NCBI GenBank assembly: GCA_973895155.1
Contig: OZ316894.1
Location: 12,152,001-12,216,000, forward strand
Direction of reading: 5' to 3'
Source of the DNA: Marsupella aquatica
Taxonomy: Eukaryota; Marchantiophyta
DNA length: 64,000 nucleotides
The number at the start of each line of letters is the position of its first letter. Position 1 is the stretch's first letter. Under the pieces are notes generated by a model that saw nothing but the letters and a program-made list of their open reading frames with translations, made no database searches and was not told where the DNA came from. Below are positions 45,632 through 57,564 of the stretch, piece by piece. A program made the translations under genes and the position numbers.

Positions 45632-45975
45632 TGTTAGATATTGCTCTAGTCTTGTGACTCATGAGCTAACCACAGTTAGTCTAACTCGGGTTAGGACTTA
45701 GCTAATGTTAGCGGTACTGCTGGTGTGCATATAGCCAGGGCTGATGCCAGACCCTGGTGGAACTTAGGCTCATTGTTACGGAGCTAGTTGAGAGATAGAA
45801 AGAGCTTGTGCTGTGGATGCTTGGTATGGCTGGTCGGCCTAGAGTGCAGTAAAGCTCTTGTGTGGTCCCGTGGACGTAGCCTCATGTGGAGGTGAACCAC
45901 GTATCTCTCTGTGTCGACTATTGTGCGTTGGATGTTTCATGGGCTTGCCGTTACGAATGTCGTCTATGCTCAACA
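45632..45975 (+). repeat. Solo LTR of the copia element 1 family
   Basis: A 344-bp sequence, TGTTAGATATTGC to CTATGCTCAACA, is the reverse complement of the copia 1 LTR with about 95% similarity by eye. No gag or pol lies on either side. Flanking five-base words are GAATC on the left and TAATC on the right, so a target duplication with one later change is likely. It probably arose by LTR-LTR recombination that deleted an element. Confidence 0.93.
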
Positions 45976-47275
45976 TAATCTTATTTTAATTATTTTGTTT
46001 AAATCATTTAGTGTTATTGTAAATACATATGCGAGTACATATGTGGCTCCCAAACAGTTTTTTATGTGCAATTACTGGGATGCTTTCATTTAGTGGCAAA
46101 AATTTCTGTAAAGAGGTCTTAACTAAAGACACTTTGGCAAGAAATTGCTAGGACTTTAGTATTTCAGTAACCACTTTCCATCTAGCCTTCACCCACTTTA
46201 GGGAAAATATATCACTTATCCCAAATCTCCATAAATTAGATAGCCACTTTGGCAAAACATTTCTAGTTTTCTAACCTTTCAGTAGCCACTTTTCCGCCTA
46301 GCCATATACTCCACCAGCCACACTCTAACTGTTATTCTTAATCTACAGAAATTTAATCTACAAAATTAGATAAGGAGTAATCTTAGGATCATCTCATTCA
46401 CCCTGTCACCACCCTGGCCAAAAAGGAAAAGACTTTAGATCAGGCCAATGGTTTTACAAGAAGTGGGGGCACTTGTGAGGTTTTTTTCACCAAAGGGAAC
46501 TGGATGGTCCCTATTGTTCGAAAGATAGACTCCAGACAAAATTCTTTTGACACCAAGCTCAATAAATGCAAATCCTAACCTTGAAGGAGAAGTCAAAGCT
46601 TGAAAATATTGGGACCACCTGGTCTAAAATTCCAGCTAAAATAAACACTATATATCAGCATCTACTTGGGCCCACTCTTTGCCATGTAGGATGGTATTCA
46701 ACATACTTGAATGCCCCCCTTCTTTTGTAAACCCAATTGCAGCCCTTGCCACTCATTCTACAGTCCAGATTTAACATAATTATGACTGAAATTAAAGAAG
46801 GAATGCCGCCCTCCCCCAAGGCTTTGTAAAGTCAATTTGTAATGTCACCTCAAAGGTCACTTTACAAGAAATGGGGGCACATTTGTCTTTAACACCCTAG
46901 CAAACTAAGTGGAAGGTAAGGTTCAAGAGACACTATGATATCAAAAATCTTCTAAAATGAAGCTCTGGATCCCTTAAATGAAGGAGCCAAAAGTTTGAAA
47001 AATGTTTGGACCTGACAATGCAAATCCCTAGACTGAGTGAACAAAAGTTTTAAAATGTGTGGACTGGGTCACTTCTTCTTCTAAATATAGACTCCAGACC
47101 AAAAATCGTCTAAAATGAAATTCAAGAAATATTAATCGGGAAAATAAGCCAAAGTTTGGACCACCTGTGGTCCAAATACTAGACAAAATAAGTACTCCAT
47201 GTCAACATTTACTTGGGCCCACTACTTGCCATGTGGATTTAGTAGATACTATATTCCCTCGAGTGTTTGTAAAGC
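45976..47275. other. AT-rich spacer with a dispersed direct repeat
   Basis: No gene. A segment at 46526-46750 (TAGACTCCAGAC to CCCTTGCC, including CTTGGGCCCACT and TTGCCATGT) recurs at 47088-47295. Copies are diverged, about 560 bases apart. LINE B is inserted in the second copy. Confidence 0.6.
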
Positions 47276-47383
47276 CAATTGCAACCCTTTTTGCCTTGAA
47301 AAATCATTTTGAATTCCATCCAAAAGACAACATACAACACCAAGGGGGCACCAAGGGGGACCAGAGGTTGGAGGTGCAAATCT

Positions 47384-47384
<1 letters not shown>

Positions 47385-47412
<28 letters not shown>
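47385..47412. repeat. (AG)14 microsatellite
   Basis: Fourteen AG units followed by a G-run lie inside the 3' part of LINE B. The homologous LINE A tail lacks it, so it expanded after insertion. Confidence 0.95.
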
Positions 47413-47418
<6 letters not shown>

Positions 47419-48010
47419 AGGCACCAGGACAGACGACAGGCCTTCCAAAGTGAAGATAGGCCTTCCAAAGTGAAGATAGCAAAACAAGAAATTTAATTAC
47501 TACAGCCGCGGTAGGAGAAGCACACTCCACATGACTAGCCAGTGCTCAAGTACCAACAAGGTACCATTAAGTGGTTCCCTGATGGAGCTACTGTACTTTA
47601 CTACCAGTCAGGGCTACAGTGAGGCATCTAATCCTATGAGGCAAGCTAAGCTCATGGTGGGTGGGGGGGGGGCATGGTACCTGCAATCTGTCCAAATGAA
47701 TTGCCCAAAGACCTGAGTAAGCACCACAATCAAAACACATATCTAAGTAGGCCTTTGTTGTTGTTGATTTCCCAGCTTGGATCTTAGCACAATGTTTGGC
47801 CCAATCCTTTCTAAGATAAACTCCTAGTCAGTGCCATGATTTCCCAAATAACAATATGAGGATTGGACCTAGTGTGCTCAATGAAATGAGAGTTACGGTC
47901 CTTCCAGATTTTCCAGCAGACCCGTAGGGTATGTCACATATTTTCAGTGACATCCCACTCTTCAGGTCAGGGTTTAGCAACAAAAAATTGAGTTGGCTAA
48001 AGATGCAGAG

Positions 48011-48353
48011 TGTTGAGCATAGACGACACTCGTAACGATAAGCACATGACACATCCAACGCGCAAGTAGTCGACACAAGAGATACGTGGTTCACCTCCTT
48101 GAGGCTACGTCCACGGGAACACACAAGAGAGCTTTACTGAACTCTAAGCCTGTCGACTATACCAAGTCTCCACAGTGTAAGCTCTCCTCATCTCTCAAGT
48201 GGCCCCATAACAATGAGCCTAAGTTCCACTTATCCAAGCAAACACCGCTTGACATATAGTGTGCATCCTAGTTAACCTAATCACATCTCCGACTACGGTT
48301 AGTCTAACTATGGTTATATGTCGTAACCCTAGACCTTGAGTAAATACCTAACA
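48011..48353 (-). repeat. 3' LTR of copia element 2
   Basis: 343 bases, TGTTGAGCATAGACGACACT to AATACCTAACA. The outer 20 bases resemble the element 1 LTR; the centre differs strongly. Confidence 0.94.
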
Positions 48354-48545
48354 ATCTCCCCCTTGACTCTGGTCTAGGGGAGGGTAATACTGCTAACCTA
48401 TATGATTCCTCAGCGGGAAGTTCTGGACAAAAACCAACATGGTTTCCCCTCTCTAACTAGAGCAAACCAGAACTAAGCCATAGCCTATTACTAGGAGTGA
48501 AGAAGAGCATATATCAGTAATTACAACGAATGTTAAGAAAAACCC

Positions 48546-49340
48546 TTACTTGTGACGCAATTGCAAAACCTGCAACACATCACGATGTCTAGAGAAACTT
48601 TCCAAAGGAATCACTTTGGTAAATGCGTCAACTGGGTTGAGTTTACCGTCTATCTTGACTAGCTCAAATAAATTATCAGACACAACCTGCCTGATAAAAT
48701 GGTACCTGACGTCTATGTGCTTCACTCTACCATCCATCACGTGGTTCACAGCAAGGTGGAGCGCACTCTGACTATCACAATGGAGCTTCACATTCCCCTG
48801 TGGCAATCCTATTTCAGTGATAAGTCTATCCAACCAAATTGCTTCCTTCGCTGCTTCCGCTGCTGCAACATACTCTCTCGCATACTCTGCTTCTGTAGTA
48901 GACTGAGCAATACACTTCTGCAAAGTAGACCTCCAACTTATGCATCCACCGCCAAGTGTGAACACGTACCCTGTTGTTGATCTCCTTCGGTCCAGATCTT
49001 GTCCATAGTCAGAATCTACATAGCCAATCAATGATCTTGCATTATTTGCATTTGCATCAAATAAAAGACCATGATCCACGGTACCCTTCAAGTACCTGAT
49101 AATCCACTTCACTGCTTCCCAATGTACGTTCCCTGGATTCGACATGTACCTGCTTACCTTGCCCATAGCCATGGCAAGATTAGGTTTAGTGCAAGTCATC
49201 AAATACATGAGACTTCCCATTGCCTTATCATAAGGAACCTTTGACATCAGCCCCTTCTCTGTTGCATCTGTGGGACAAAAAGCTGATGACAATTTGAAGT
49301 GTGCAGCCAAAGGGGTACTTACTGGCTTACTATCCCCCAT
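48546..49340 (-). pseudogene. Copia element 2 RNase H region
   Basis: The frame includes MTCTKPNLAMAMGKVSRYM, YVDSDYG, STTEAEY, HCDSQSALHL and HIDVRYHFIRQ. A 12-base duplication adds four residues (AREY) straight after TTEAEY, next to an active-site glutamate. The segment is separated from the RT part by stop codons near 49.37 kb. Confidence 0.8.
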
Positions 49341-49391
49341 GTTGAACCTGGCAATTACCTTCCTTGCATAACTGCTCTATGTCAACCATAG

Positions 49392-50642
49392 CTAACCAGC
49401 CTCCAAGTCCCTAGTGATCTCCATACCCAAAATCCTCTTAGCTGGCCCTAAGTCCTTCATCTTAAACTCTGCACTTAGCAGTGCCTTGAGCTTAACAATC
49501 TCAGACCTATCCTTGGTCGCAATAAACATGTCATCCATATAAAGTACTAAAACAATGAACCCAAAGACAATATTTTTCACCGGTTTCAAATATACACAAG
49601 GTTCAAACACACTCCTATGAAAACCTTGTGACCGAATCCAATCGTCAAACCGCTTGTTCCACTGTCTTGGTGACTGCTTCAACCCATACAAGGATTTCAA
49701 CAATCTGCAAACCAGTTCCTCTTGTCCTCTCTTCACAAAACCTAGCGGCTGTCTCATGAAGATCACCTCTTCTAAGGTGCCATAGAGGAAAGTTGTGACA
49801 ACATCCATCTGATCTAGCAGTAGACCAAACATTACAACAAACACACACAATAGCCGTATTGTTGAGTACTTAGCAACTGGTGAGAAGACCTCATTGTAAT
49901 CCACACCTTTCTCTTGTGTGAATTTCTTTGCTACCAACCTAGCCTTGTAGACCTTCGATCCACTTCCTGCCGAATTATCCTTCAGCTTGTAAATCCATTT
50001 GCTGTCCACCACTTGCTGACCCTTAGGCAACTTAACAAGCTCCCAAGTTTTGTTGTCCTTCAGTGACTGCATCTCCGTTTGCATGGCTACAGTCCACTCC
50101 TGCTTCTCCTTTGAAGCACTTGCCTTATGAAATGAAGAAGGTTCCCCTTCTTCCAAAACCAACGCATCATCCTCATCATCAGCTACAAAATCATCCTCTT
50201 GCAATTGAGATGAATCAACCCACTGTCCATACCTAGGAGGAGGGCGTACAGTGCGACCAGATGTTCTTCTAGTCGATGACTCCGATTGAATTGCATCTAC
50301 TGGTACAATTTGAAGCTCAGCAACATCCACTTGCTGCTCATCAGCATCAACAAACTCCTCTTGTTCCTCTGGCACAGGAACCAGCTCCATGCTTGGAGCA
50401 CCTCCTTCTCGTCGATCATGTACCTCATGATCAATCTCCCCCTCAACGAGATCCGGGATAGGAGATTTTCCTTTGTCAGTACGGGAGACCTGAGTATTCT
50501 CCCCCTCCCTCAATAATCTCGATTCATTGAAGGAAACATCTCTACTGACAACGAGCTTACAAGCAATAGGATCCCATAGCCTGTAGGCCTTCACACCACT
50601 TTGATACCCAAGAAAAATATATTTATTGGACGTAGGATCCAA
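49392..50642 (-). pseudogene. Copia element 2 reverse transcriptase region
   Basis: It contains FLGYQSGVKAYRLWDP, an acidic linker, then WIYKLKDN, ARLVAKKFTQEKGVDYNEVF, FLYGTLEEVIFMRQPLGF, LYGLKQSPRQWNKRFDDW and the catalytic box LYMDDM (YMDD where element 1 has YVDD). A stop at 49392 cuts it from RNase H. The linker frame aligns with the one interrupted by the nested insertion in element 1. Confidence 0.82.
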
Positions 50643-50654
50643 CTTGGTCCTATT

Positions 50655-51401
50655 CTACTTCGGTGTGAGAGCATATGCATCACTTCCAAAAACTACCAAG
50701 CCATGATAGTCTGCTTGCCGCTTATAACGCATTTCAAACGGCATTTTGAAATTGATTGCACTAGAAGGAGAAAAATTTACCAAATAAGCTGCAGTATTGA
50801 CAGCTTCTGCCCAAAATTCATGTGGTAAACCTGATTGGCTCAACATACTCCGTGACCGCTCCAACAGTGTTTGATTGAGCCTCTCAGCGACACCATTCTG
50901 TTGCGGAGTATAAACTGTGGTGAGATGGCGAGTTATCCCCTGTTTTGCACAGTACTCTTCAAATTCTATTGAAGTGTACTCCCCACCGTTGCCTGACCTC
51001 AGACTTTTCACCCTTGTATCCAAACACTTAACTGTGTTTCCTGTCTGATTCTCCACTTGGGCCTTCCACTTCGTAAAAATGGACAAGACATCAGACTTAT
51101 GCGTCATGAAATAAATCCATATAAATCTTGAGTAATCGTCAATAAATGATACATAGTACAATTTTCCAGAGTGTGAGGGAGTTGGGGATGGACCCAACAC
51201 GTCACTATGTATGTACTCAAGAACCGCTTTGGAACGATGAGTTCCAACACCGAAAGCACGACGATGCTGCTTTCCAAAAATGCAATGCTCACAGAAATCC
51301 AATTTACAAGACTGCAAATCAGAAATGAGCCCATTCTTCCGCAAGATAGCCAATCCCTTCTCACTCATGTGGCCTAGCCGTGAATGCCACAGTTGAGTCA
51401 T
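50655..51401 (-). pseudogene. Copia element 2 integrase region
   Basis: LWHSRLGHMSEKGLAIL and the CEHC of the GAG-pre-integrase finger are followed by the catalytic core with HSDVLGPSPTPSHSG, DDYSRFIW, GGEYTSIEFEEYC and YTPQQNGVAERLNQTL. The DDE aspartate in the NGGEY context reads GNGGEY here instead of DNGGEY, so a key acidic residue is lost. Confidence 0.8.
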
Positions 51402-51449
51402 TTTCTCGTAAGACTTGGTTACATTGGCCTCTCCACATATTGTATTGCC

Positions 51450-51785
51450 CTACAGCACATACAAATTCTTCTGTCTGCTCCCCTTCAAAATCACTGTCTC
51501 TCCCGACATGACTTGAAGTTCACTATCAATTACTCGCCATTGATGACCATTTGTATCCAACACACCGAATGAAATCAAATTCTTACGCATGCCAGGTACA
51601 AACCTGACTCCGGACACTGTGCGCACAATGCCATCAAACATTTGAATTTTTACAGACCCAATACCCTCAACTCGACAGGAGTGATCATTTCCCATCAAAA
51701 CTGAACTGTTTGACACAAAATAAGAATTGAAATACTCGCGAATGTAACAAATATGAAAGAAGCAAGCACAATCAAGAATCCACAC
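51450..51785 (-). pseudogene. Copia element 2 protease and pre-integrase linker
   Basis: WILDCACFFHI replaces the usual DSG or DSA active-site triad with DCA, which should weaken or abolish activity. Then come MGNDHSC, VKIQMFDGIVRTV and RKNLISFGVLDTNGHQW. The upstream reading continues in frame to the gag stop codon. A further stop separates it from the integrase. Confidence 0.75.
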
Positions 51786-51830
51786 ATCATTTTCTCTCCT
51801 AGATGATGTGCATAGGGCATACTCTTGATT

Positions 51831-52815
51831 TCATAAAACATACTCATCATTGAGTAAATCAACTTCTCCATCATCACTAGCCACATTGGCTGATGAAGAT
51901 TCAGCTGCCTTATCCTTACAATCCCTCTTAACGTGACCAACCTTGTGACACTTCCAGCAGACTACTGGCTTTCTCTCCTGGGACTTCCCCCTTGAAGCAA
52001 ATCTTGTCCTAGATTTACTTCTTCCCATGCCCTGCGTGCGCTGCTCTTGACGCTTTTGTGACCTCCCACGATTCACATTCAAGGCAGCACCAGACGATGA
52101 TGATGGCTGAGAGGGCATGGTCAATTTCTGCTGCAAGTCATCAGTCAACAGAGCACTTACAACTTCATTGTAAGTGATAGTCTTCGTGTCACGATGAAGC
52201 AGCACTCGTGACAATGACTGATATGATGAGGGTAAAGAGCTAAGCAAGTGAAGAGCCTGCCGCTCATCACTCAAATCCTCCCCCAAATTTTGCAAATCAA
52301 CGACCAGGTCGTTGAAACCATCGATATGGTCTTGAATCTTTGCACTTCCCTCCTTCATCTTGAAGCTCATAAGCTCATAAGCTTCAAAGATGTGTAGAGC
52401 CGATTCGATAGCTCCTTTTGATGGTACTTTTGCTCCAACGTGGCAAACAATGATGCACAATCGACATGGTCTGCCAACTGCTTGATGACATTAGGCTGAA
52501 GATAGAGCATCATGGTGCTCACAGCCTGCTCCTGCATGTCCTGCCAGTCATCTTATCGACATCATTTGGCTGGTCCTTCAGCAATTTCCCAAGCCCGGTT
52601 GCACGGAGTACCCCCTTCACTTGTCGCTCCCACAACAAGTAGTCTGTGCGGCCATCGTATTTTGTAACCTCAAACTTGGGACCTCCAAGCTTGATTGTCC
52701 CCATCCTTTTTCTTGTCACTCGCCGTAATACCGGTGACCACAATTCTGCTAGATCTTCCGTTTCCTCCTCTGTTCTCTCCGGTGACTCAACAAAACCCTC
52801 CTCCAAGTCACTCAT
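51831..52815 (-). pseudogene. Copia element 2 Gag, frameshifted
   Basis: The N-terminal half (ATG at 52815: MSDLEEGF, then YDGRTDYLLWERQVKGVLRA) ends in a stop at 52519. The C-terminal half is open from 52460 to the TGA at 51831: MKEGSAKIQDHID, then LLSSLPSSYQSLSRVLLH and the zinc knuckle CWKCHKVGHVKRDC. A frame change and a short CTCATAAG duplication lie between them. Confidence 0.82.
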
Positions 52816-54189
52816 GTGAGAAATCAAGAAAAAATGACGTTTTTCTCAACTTCTCAAAAAACTCAAAAGTTATCACCGCCACTTAGCCCACGAGCCTAGC
52901 TTTCCAACGCTGAAAACCAAAATCAAAACCAAACTCCGACGTAAAAGTTATTCACTTTTCGGTCGGGGTGGATAAAACTTGGAATTCTCCCCCGTTTTGA
53001 CCAAATCGAGGAATAACCAACATTTGAACTAGTACCCGACGTCGGAAATGCAATTCAATTTTTGCACCGCGTTGCCAACTCTGATGGCTAGCAACTTGCC
53101 GAAGATGAACGAAAAAAGTTACCTTTCGGCGGACAAAATCTTTGACGGACGGACAAAAAATAGCTCTCTGGTTTTTTGGAATATTCTATGACCCTTATAC
53201 AAGCCCTATGGGAATTTTGGAAGAACAATCGAGGGGCTGACACGTGTCCTCGAACCCCCAAAACCCCCTACCACCCTTCGTCATCGAAATCTGGTCGTGC
53301 GCGCAGAAAATACACACGGCAGAATGTACCCCTCGACACCAAACGCAAGATATCTCACTCGTGTTTTGACGAAATCAAGATCTGATTTCAGATTTGGAAA
53401 CTAGACTCTGAGGCGGTGAAGATAGATATAAGAAGCACCCAAAACGAGGAAAGAACGAGGGAGAAAAAAATTGGTAAAGATGATAGATTTTTCTCAATTG
53501 CCATAGCCAATTTCGAATCAGTTTTTCAAAGAGAAAAAATGGTACCTTGTCAACAATGAATGTTGATGTATTGCACTTGGTGCCGTCACCAAGTCCAACA
53601 AGGTAATTGATTTCGCTTAGCCTTCCTCTTCGCATCAAAGAGCCAATCCCGGACTCACAATAATCGTCTTGCCTCAATCTCTCCGTTGAGTCAAAACACT
53701 TGACGCTTCTCCCTCCAAGTTGATTGCCACGACAGGAAACCCCGCTCAGGCAAAAGAGGACTCCATAGCCGGTCAGAAAATCAGAATGCTTCTTTTACTT
53801 GTCCCGTCGCACACGGTATTCACTTGGTAACAAATCAGCTACCAAAACAAACAGCTCGTCCCGATCTACAAGCAGAGCTACAGCATGCGATGCCTCCTTC
53901 GCCGTAGAGCTCACACCATTGAGAAAAAAACTCTGGTCCCTCCTCCAAAAAACCGTCGAACACGAATATTGCCGACTTTCTTCACAAAATCCAGAACGAC
54001 AAAAACTTAGATCTCTCCGCACCACGAGCTCCGTTCAGCGATTTCTTCACACCGTTAGAAAGCTCTTGCCCCAATCTATCCGTTGAGCCCATAAACTCCA
54101 AGTTCCATGCGACGAAACTCCGGGAAATCCACCGACACTCAACGTTGGAAAAACTGTCACGAAATCCCGTCACGAACACACGTCCCAGG

Positions 54190-54204
54190 CATGCTCTGAT
54201 ACCA
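54190..54204 (-). other. Primer-binding site of copia element 2
   Basis: The minus strand reads TGGTATCAGAGCATG beside the 5' LTR, identical to the site of element 1 and complementary to initiator tRNA-Met. Confidence 0.9.
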
Positions 54205-54206
54205 AT

Positions 54207-54547
54207 TGTTGAGCATAGACGACACTCGTAACGATAAGCACATGACACATCCAACGCGCAAGTAGTCGACACAAGAGATACGTGGTTCACCTCCTTGAGG
54301 CTACATCCACGGGAACACACGAGAGCTTTACTGAACTCTAAGCCCGTCGGCTATACCAAGTCTCCATAGTGTAAGCTCTCCTCATCTCTCAAGTGGCTCC
54401 ATAACAATGAGCCTAAGTTCCACTTATCCAAGCAAACACTGCTTGGCATATAGTGTGCATCCTAGTTAACCTAACCACGTCTCCGACTATGGTTAGTCTA
54501 ACTATGGTTATATATCGTAACCCTAGATCTTGAGTAAATACCTAACA
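54207..54547 (-). repeat. 5' LTR of copia element 2
   Basis: 341 bases, TGTTGAGCATAGACGACACT to AATACCTAACA, followed by the CAGAG target duplication and then LINE B sequence. Confidence 0.94.
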
Positions 54548-56168
54548 CAGAGTAGCAAGACAAGTCGGTGATGCCAGCCAGAGGGTGTACTAAACCCAAT
54601 TCCAAACCAGCTGAGATCGGGTAGCTCCAAATGTCTTCTTGCTGTTGCAGATTGCACCAAGTACACCAAGATGATTCGTTGTACACAGGTAGCTGGGGGT
54701 TTCTCCAATCATGTGTGGCCAGGATTCATTAGATAAGTTGCTAGAGGTAGCAATTTTCAACTGCCGCCTTGAACAAAAGCCATGTATTGCTCCACAATAC
54801 CTGAAGGTTAGGGCACCAATTAAGTGTTCTGGCTCATTTGGATATGGCTTTGTGAGTTGCAGTCTCGACTTGCCCTTGAAGTGGACGTAGATGTCGGGGT
54901 AGATGTGCAACGCTGGTGTCAAGAAAACATCTTCCATTGCTCAAGTTATACTGAGGGATAATGGCCAGGTCCCTAGGGGGATTACCAATGCACTGAATGA
55001 CCATAGCTGTGGATGTGGACTTTTTTATTAGCACACGATTGAGCAAAGAATTCACTAGAGGGTTCTTTTTATATTTTCCGAGGACAACAATGGGGTATAG
55101 AAAACCTTTTATCGATCATAGTGAACAAATTAACTGGCTTCAAGTGGCCATGGAATAGTGGCCATTGTGAGGTGATGTGTTTGCGTGGTACCTTGAATTC
55201 CCAAATCAGGTGAGATTGATTGGGTAAAACAACTTCCATAAACAAGGGCTCCTCCAACTCTCTATCTAAGTCCAACTCTGGTACGGTCCTGAGATTGGTC
55301 AACAGATTGCGATAGGCAATTGCAGAGTTTCTAGCTCAGTTTCTAGGCAAAAGAAGGCCAAGGCCATCCTCCCAGGACAAGAACTGCCCGTTGGATGAAA
55401 GGACATACTCCATAGTCACAAAACCAGCATAGTAAATTTTGCGTTGTGGATTAGACAAGCGCTTGGCTTGGTTGTTGCGTATGTGGTTGAGGTGTGGCTT
55501 CCAGAGCGGCAAATTCCGCAGCCTTCCAAGTGGCTCGGTGAAGAGGGGTGTAGATGCTTCTTGATGACATTCCACTCGATGCAGATGTTGGTCCATACCT
55601 TAGAGCCACTAGAGTAATGTGTAGCATGGTGTAAACACCCATGTGAAGTAAGCCACCCCCCATTTCTTCACAGAGAGTTGCCATAGATACAACTGCAAGA
55701 TCCTTTTGAGTGGGTGATCAGCCTCTACCAAGGTCCAGACAATGAAATTGCCTGCCAAAGCCCTGAATTGTGTTGGAAAGAGATAAGGCCTAGCCTACAT
55801 GGCTCCTAGGTCTGCCACAATTGCAACCATTTTCATTTCATTATACCGTCCCGAATCTCAGAGTAAATAAAAAAAGCAATGGACTACTTATAGGGACATT
55901 AAGGGTTGTTCATGGAACATTCCCTTGGCAGTGATGTATGTGTACAATAGCTTTTTTGGAAGTGTATTAGTAGTTGGTGACGAGCTTTCCCAAAAATTCC
56001 ACTTTGATGTCAAGGAACACTAGCAGTAGTCTTGTCTATGCAACACTCTTAGTCTACTCTGTTGCACAAATAGGTATTAAATGATGTACAATCCACATGC
56101 ATAAAGGAGCCTGCAACACAATTTGAGCTTTTGTGCACTTGGTTATGTTGCTGGTTGGCCCAAGAGTT

Positions 56169-57552
56169 TTTTTTTGCCTCGAAAACACCAAATGAATTCC
56201 ATTCAAATAGCCAACATACAAATCAGGGGGCCCAAAACAGGGTCCGCTCCAAAGGACCAAAGGTCGGAGAGCTAACAACCGGGAAGGCCGACACCTGGAC
56301 AGAAGTTGTGCCTCAGGAGGAGGCAACTAAACAAGACATTTAGAGACTACAGTTGGAGCAGCTAACTCCTAAAGACCGGCTAGTGATTAGGTTCCGTCGG
56401 GGTTCCGTCCAGTGGGTTCGTGAGAGAGGGATGACTTATCAGTCAGTCTACAGTGCAGCTTCCAAGCTTGACAAGGGGAGGGGATGTCACGGTGGACGTG
56501 GAGGGACTGGCGGGACTGGCAGGACCTGAAGGGTATTCTCATGAATCATCCAAAGACCTTTCCAGGTGCGCATGGTCATCTCATGATGTGCTTCCCTGAT
56601 CGTGATTCTACTAGATTGTATCTTGACTTTCTACCGGTTCCAGTCCCGCCGTATATACACTCCCAGTCGATGCCATGATTTCCGAACGACTCCTTGCGGA
56701 TTTGGCTGGGTGTGATCCATGAAGTGTGCACATCAATCTTTCCATAAGCACCAGCAGATGATAGCTCTCAATATGTGCCAGAGTCTCCCAGGGATGTCCC
56801 ATTCCTCAGGTAGGGCTGCACCTACAAAGATGTGAGTACAAAGATGTGAGCAGGTTGTAACTGAATGGTGCATCCTGTAAGATGTGAGCATGGCTAGGTT
56901 GTGAGCATAGAGATTGTGAATATTGTGTTACGTACCGCAGCAGGCTGGATCACCACTCCCTGAATGGCGCCCCTACCCACTTCCCAATTAATCATCCGGC
57001 TAAGGGCGTCAATTGCAATAAGGAAAAGCAAAGGAGACAAGGGGCACCCCTGCCTGACCGATCTAGCAAGTCCAAAAGGGGAAGCCAGGCGCCCATTGAG
57101 AAGAACAGCCAATGCAGGAGTAACGTGCGTAGCCCTCAAGAATTTCATTAGTAATCTGTCAAAACCAACCTTCTCCATCAGAGCTAACAAAAAAGGTCAC
57201 TCGAGCTTGTCAAAGGCCTTAGTGACATCCAATTTCAGTAAGATGTGATCCTGCCGTGAGGCCTCCGTGTGATGTAACATTTTGTTGAGCAGCATCAGGG
57301 AATGATGGATATTTCGCCCAGGCAGAAAAGTGAATTGCTGAGGTGTAATGAATCTTTGCAGGACGGGAATCAACCTCATTTGGAAGGCCTTATCACCAAT
57401 TTTATGGACCACATTCAGGAATGTAATTGGGGGTTTGTTGGTCAGATGCCTTTGATCCCCTTTCTTGCGTAACAAAACAATGGAGCCCTGGGTGAGTTCA
57501 GGCGAGAAAAACTCATCGTCCATTTGTTGCAGTAGTGCACGGTGCAGGGAGG
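56169..57552 (-). mobile_element. LINE A, 5'-truncated non-LTR element
   Basis: A minus-strand LINE fragment of about 1.38 kb lies between perfect 12-bp direct repeats, GGCCCAAGAGTT (56157-56168 and 57553-57564). A T-run followed by GCCTCGAAAA at the left marks the 3' poly(A) tail. The right end, inside the RT domain, is the 5' truncation. An internal deletion joins the RT part to the zinc-binding segment at about 56,900. Such truncation with a target duplication is the hallmark of target-primed reverse transcription. Confidence 0.88.
56894..57552 (-). pseudogene. LINE A reverse transcriptase fragment
   Basis: Two frames cover the RT core: GSIVLLRKKGD, RPITFLNVVHK-like PPITFLNVVHK, PQQFTFLPGRNI, LLKLDVTKAFDKLEW-type motif A, then NGRLASPFGLARSVRQGCPLSP-type motif B (RQGCPLSPLLF). 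A stop between them interrupts the frame at about 57,195. Motif C is missing owing to the deletion. Confidence 0.82.
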
Positions 57553-57564
57553 GGCCCAAGAGTT

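Larger units (their letters stand above)
48011..54547 (-). mobile_element. Ty1/copia LTR retrotransposon, element 2 (complete, degenerate)
   Basis: Minus-strand element with LTRs at 54207-54547 (5') and 48011-48353 (3') and a perfect CAGAG target duplication (48006-48010 and 54548-54552). The LTRs differ at roughly 13-14 sites plus a 2-bp indel (about 96% identity), older than element 1. A primer-binding site for initiator tRNA-Met is at 54190-54204, and a polypurine tract lies beside 48354. Gag, protease, integrase, RT and RNase H follow in copia order. Its proteins resemble those of element 1 closely in pol and less in gag, so they are related but separate families. Confidence 0.95.
47287..55817 (-). 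mobile_element. LINE B, 5'-truncated non-LTR element split by copia element 2
   Basis: Minus-strand LINE remnant bounded by an 11-bp direct repeat, CAATTGCAACC, at 47276-47286 and 55818-55828. The 3' tail (T-run then GCCTTGAAAA on the plus strand) is at the left end and resembles the tail of LINE A. Upstream pieces include post-RT sequence (KALAGNFIVWTL, EADHPLKRILQ near 55.7 kb) and a zinc-binding region (EEWDVTENM, VCWKIWKDRNSHF, 47.83-48.0 kb). It has stops and frameshifts. Copia element 2 (48011-54547) lies inside; without it LINE B is about 2 kb. Confidence 0.8.
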
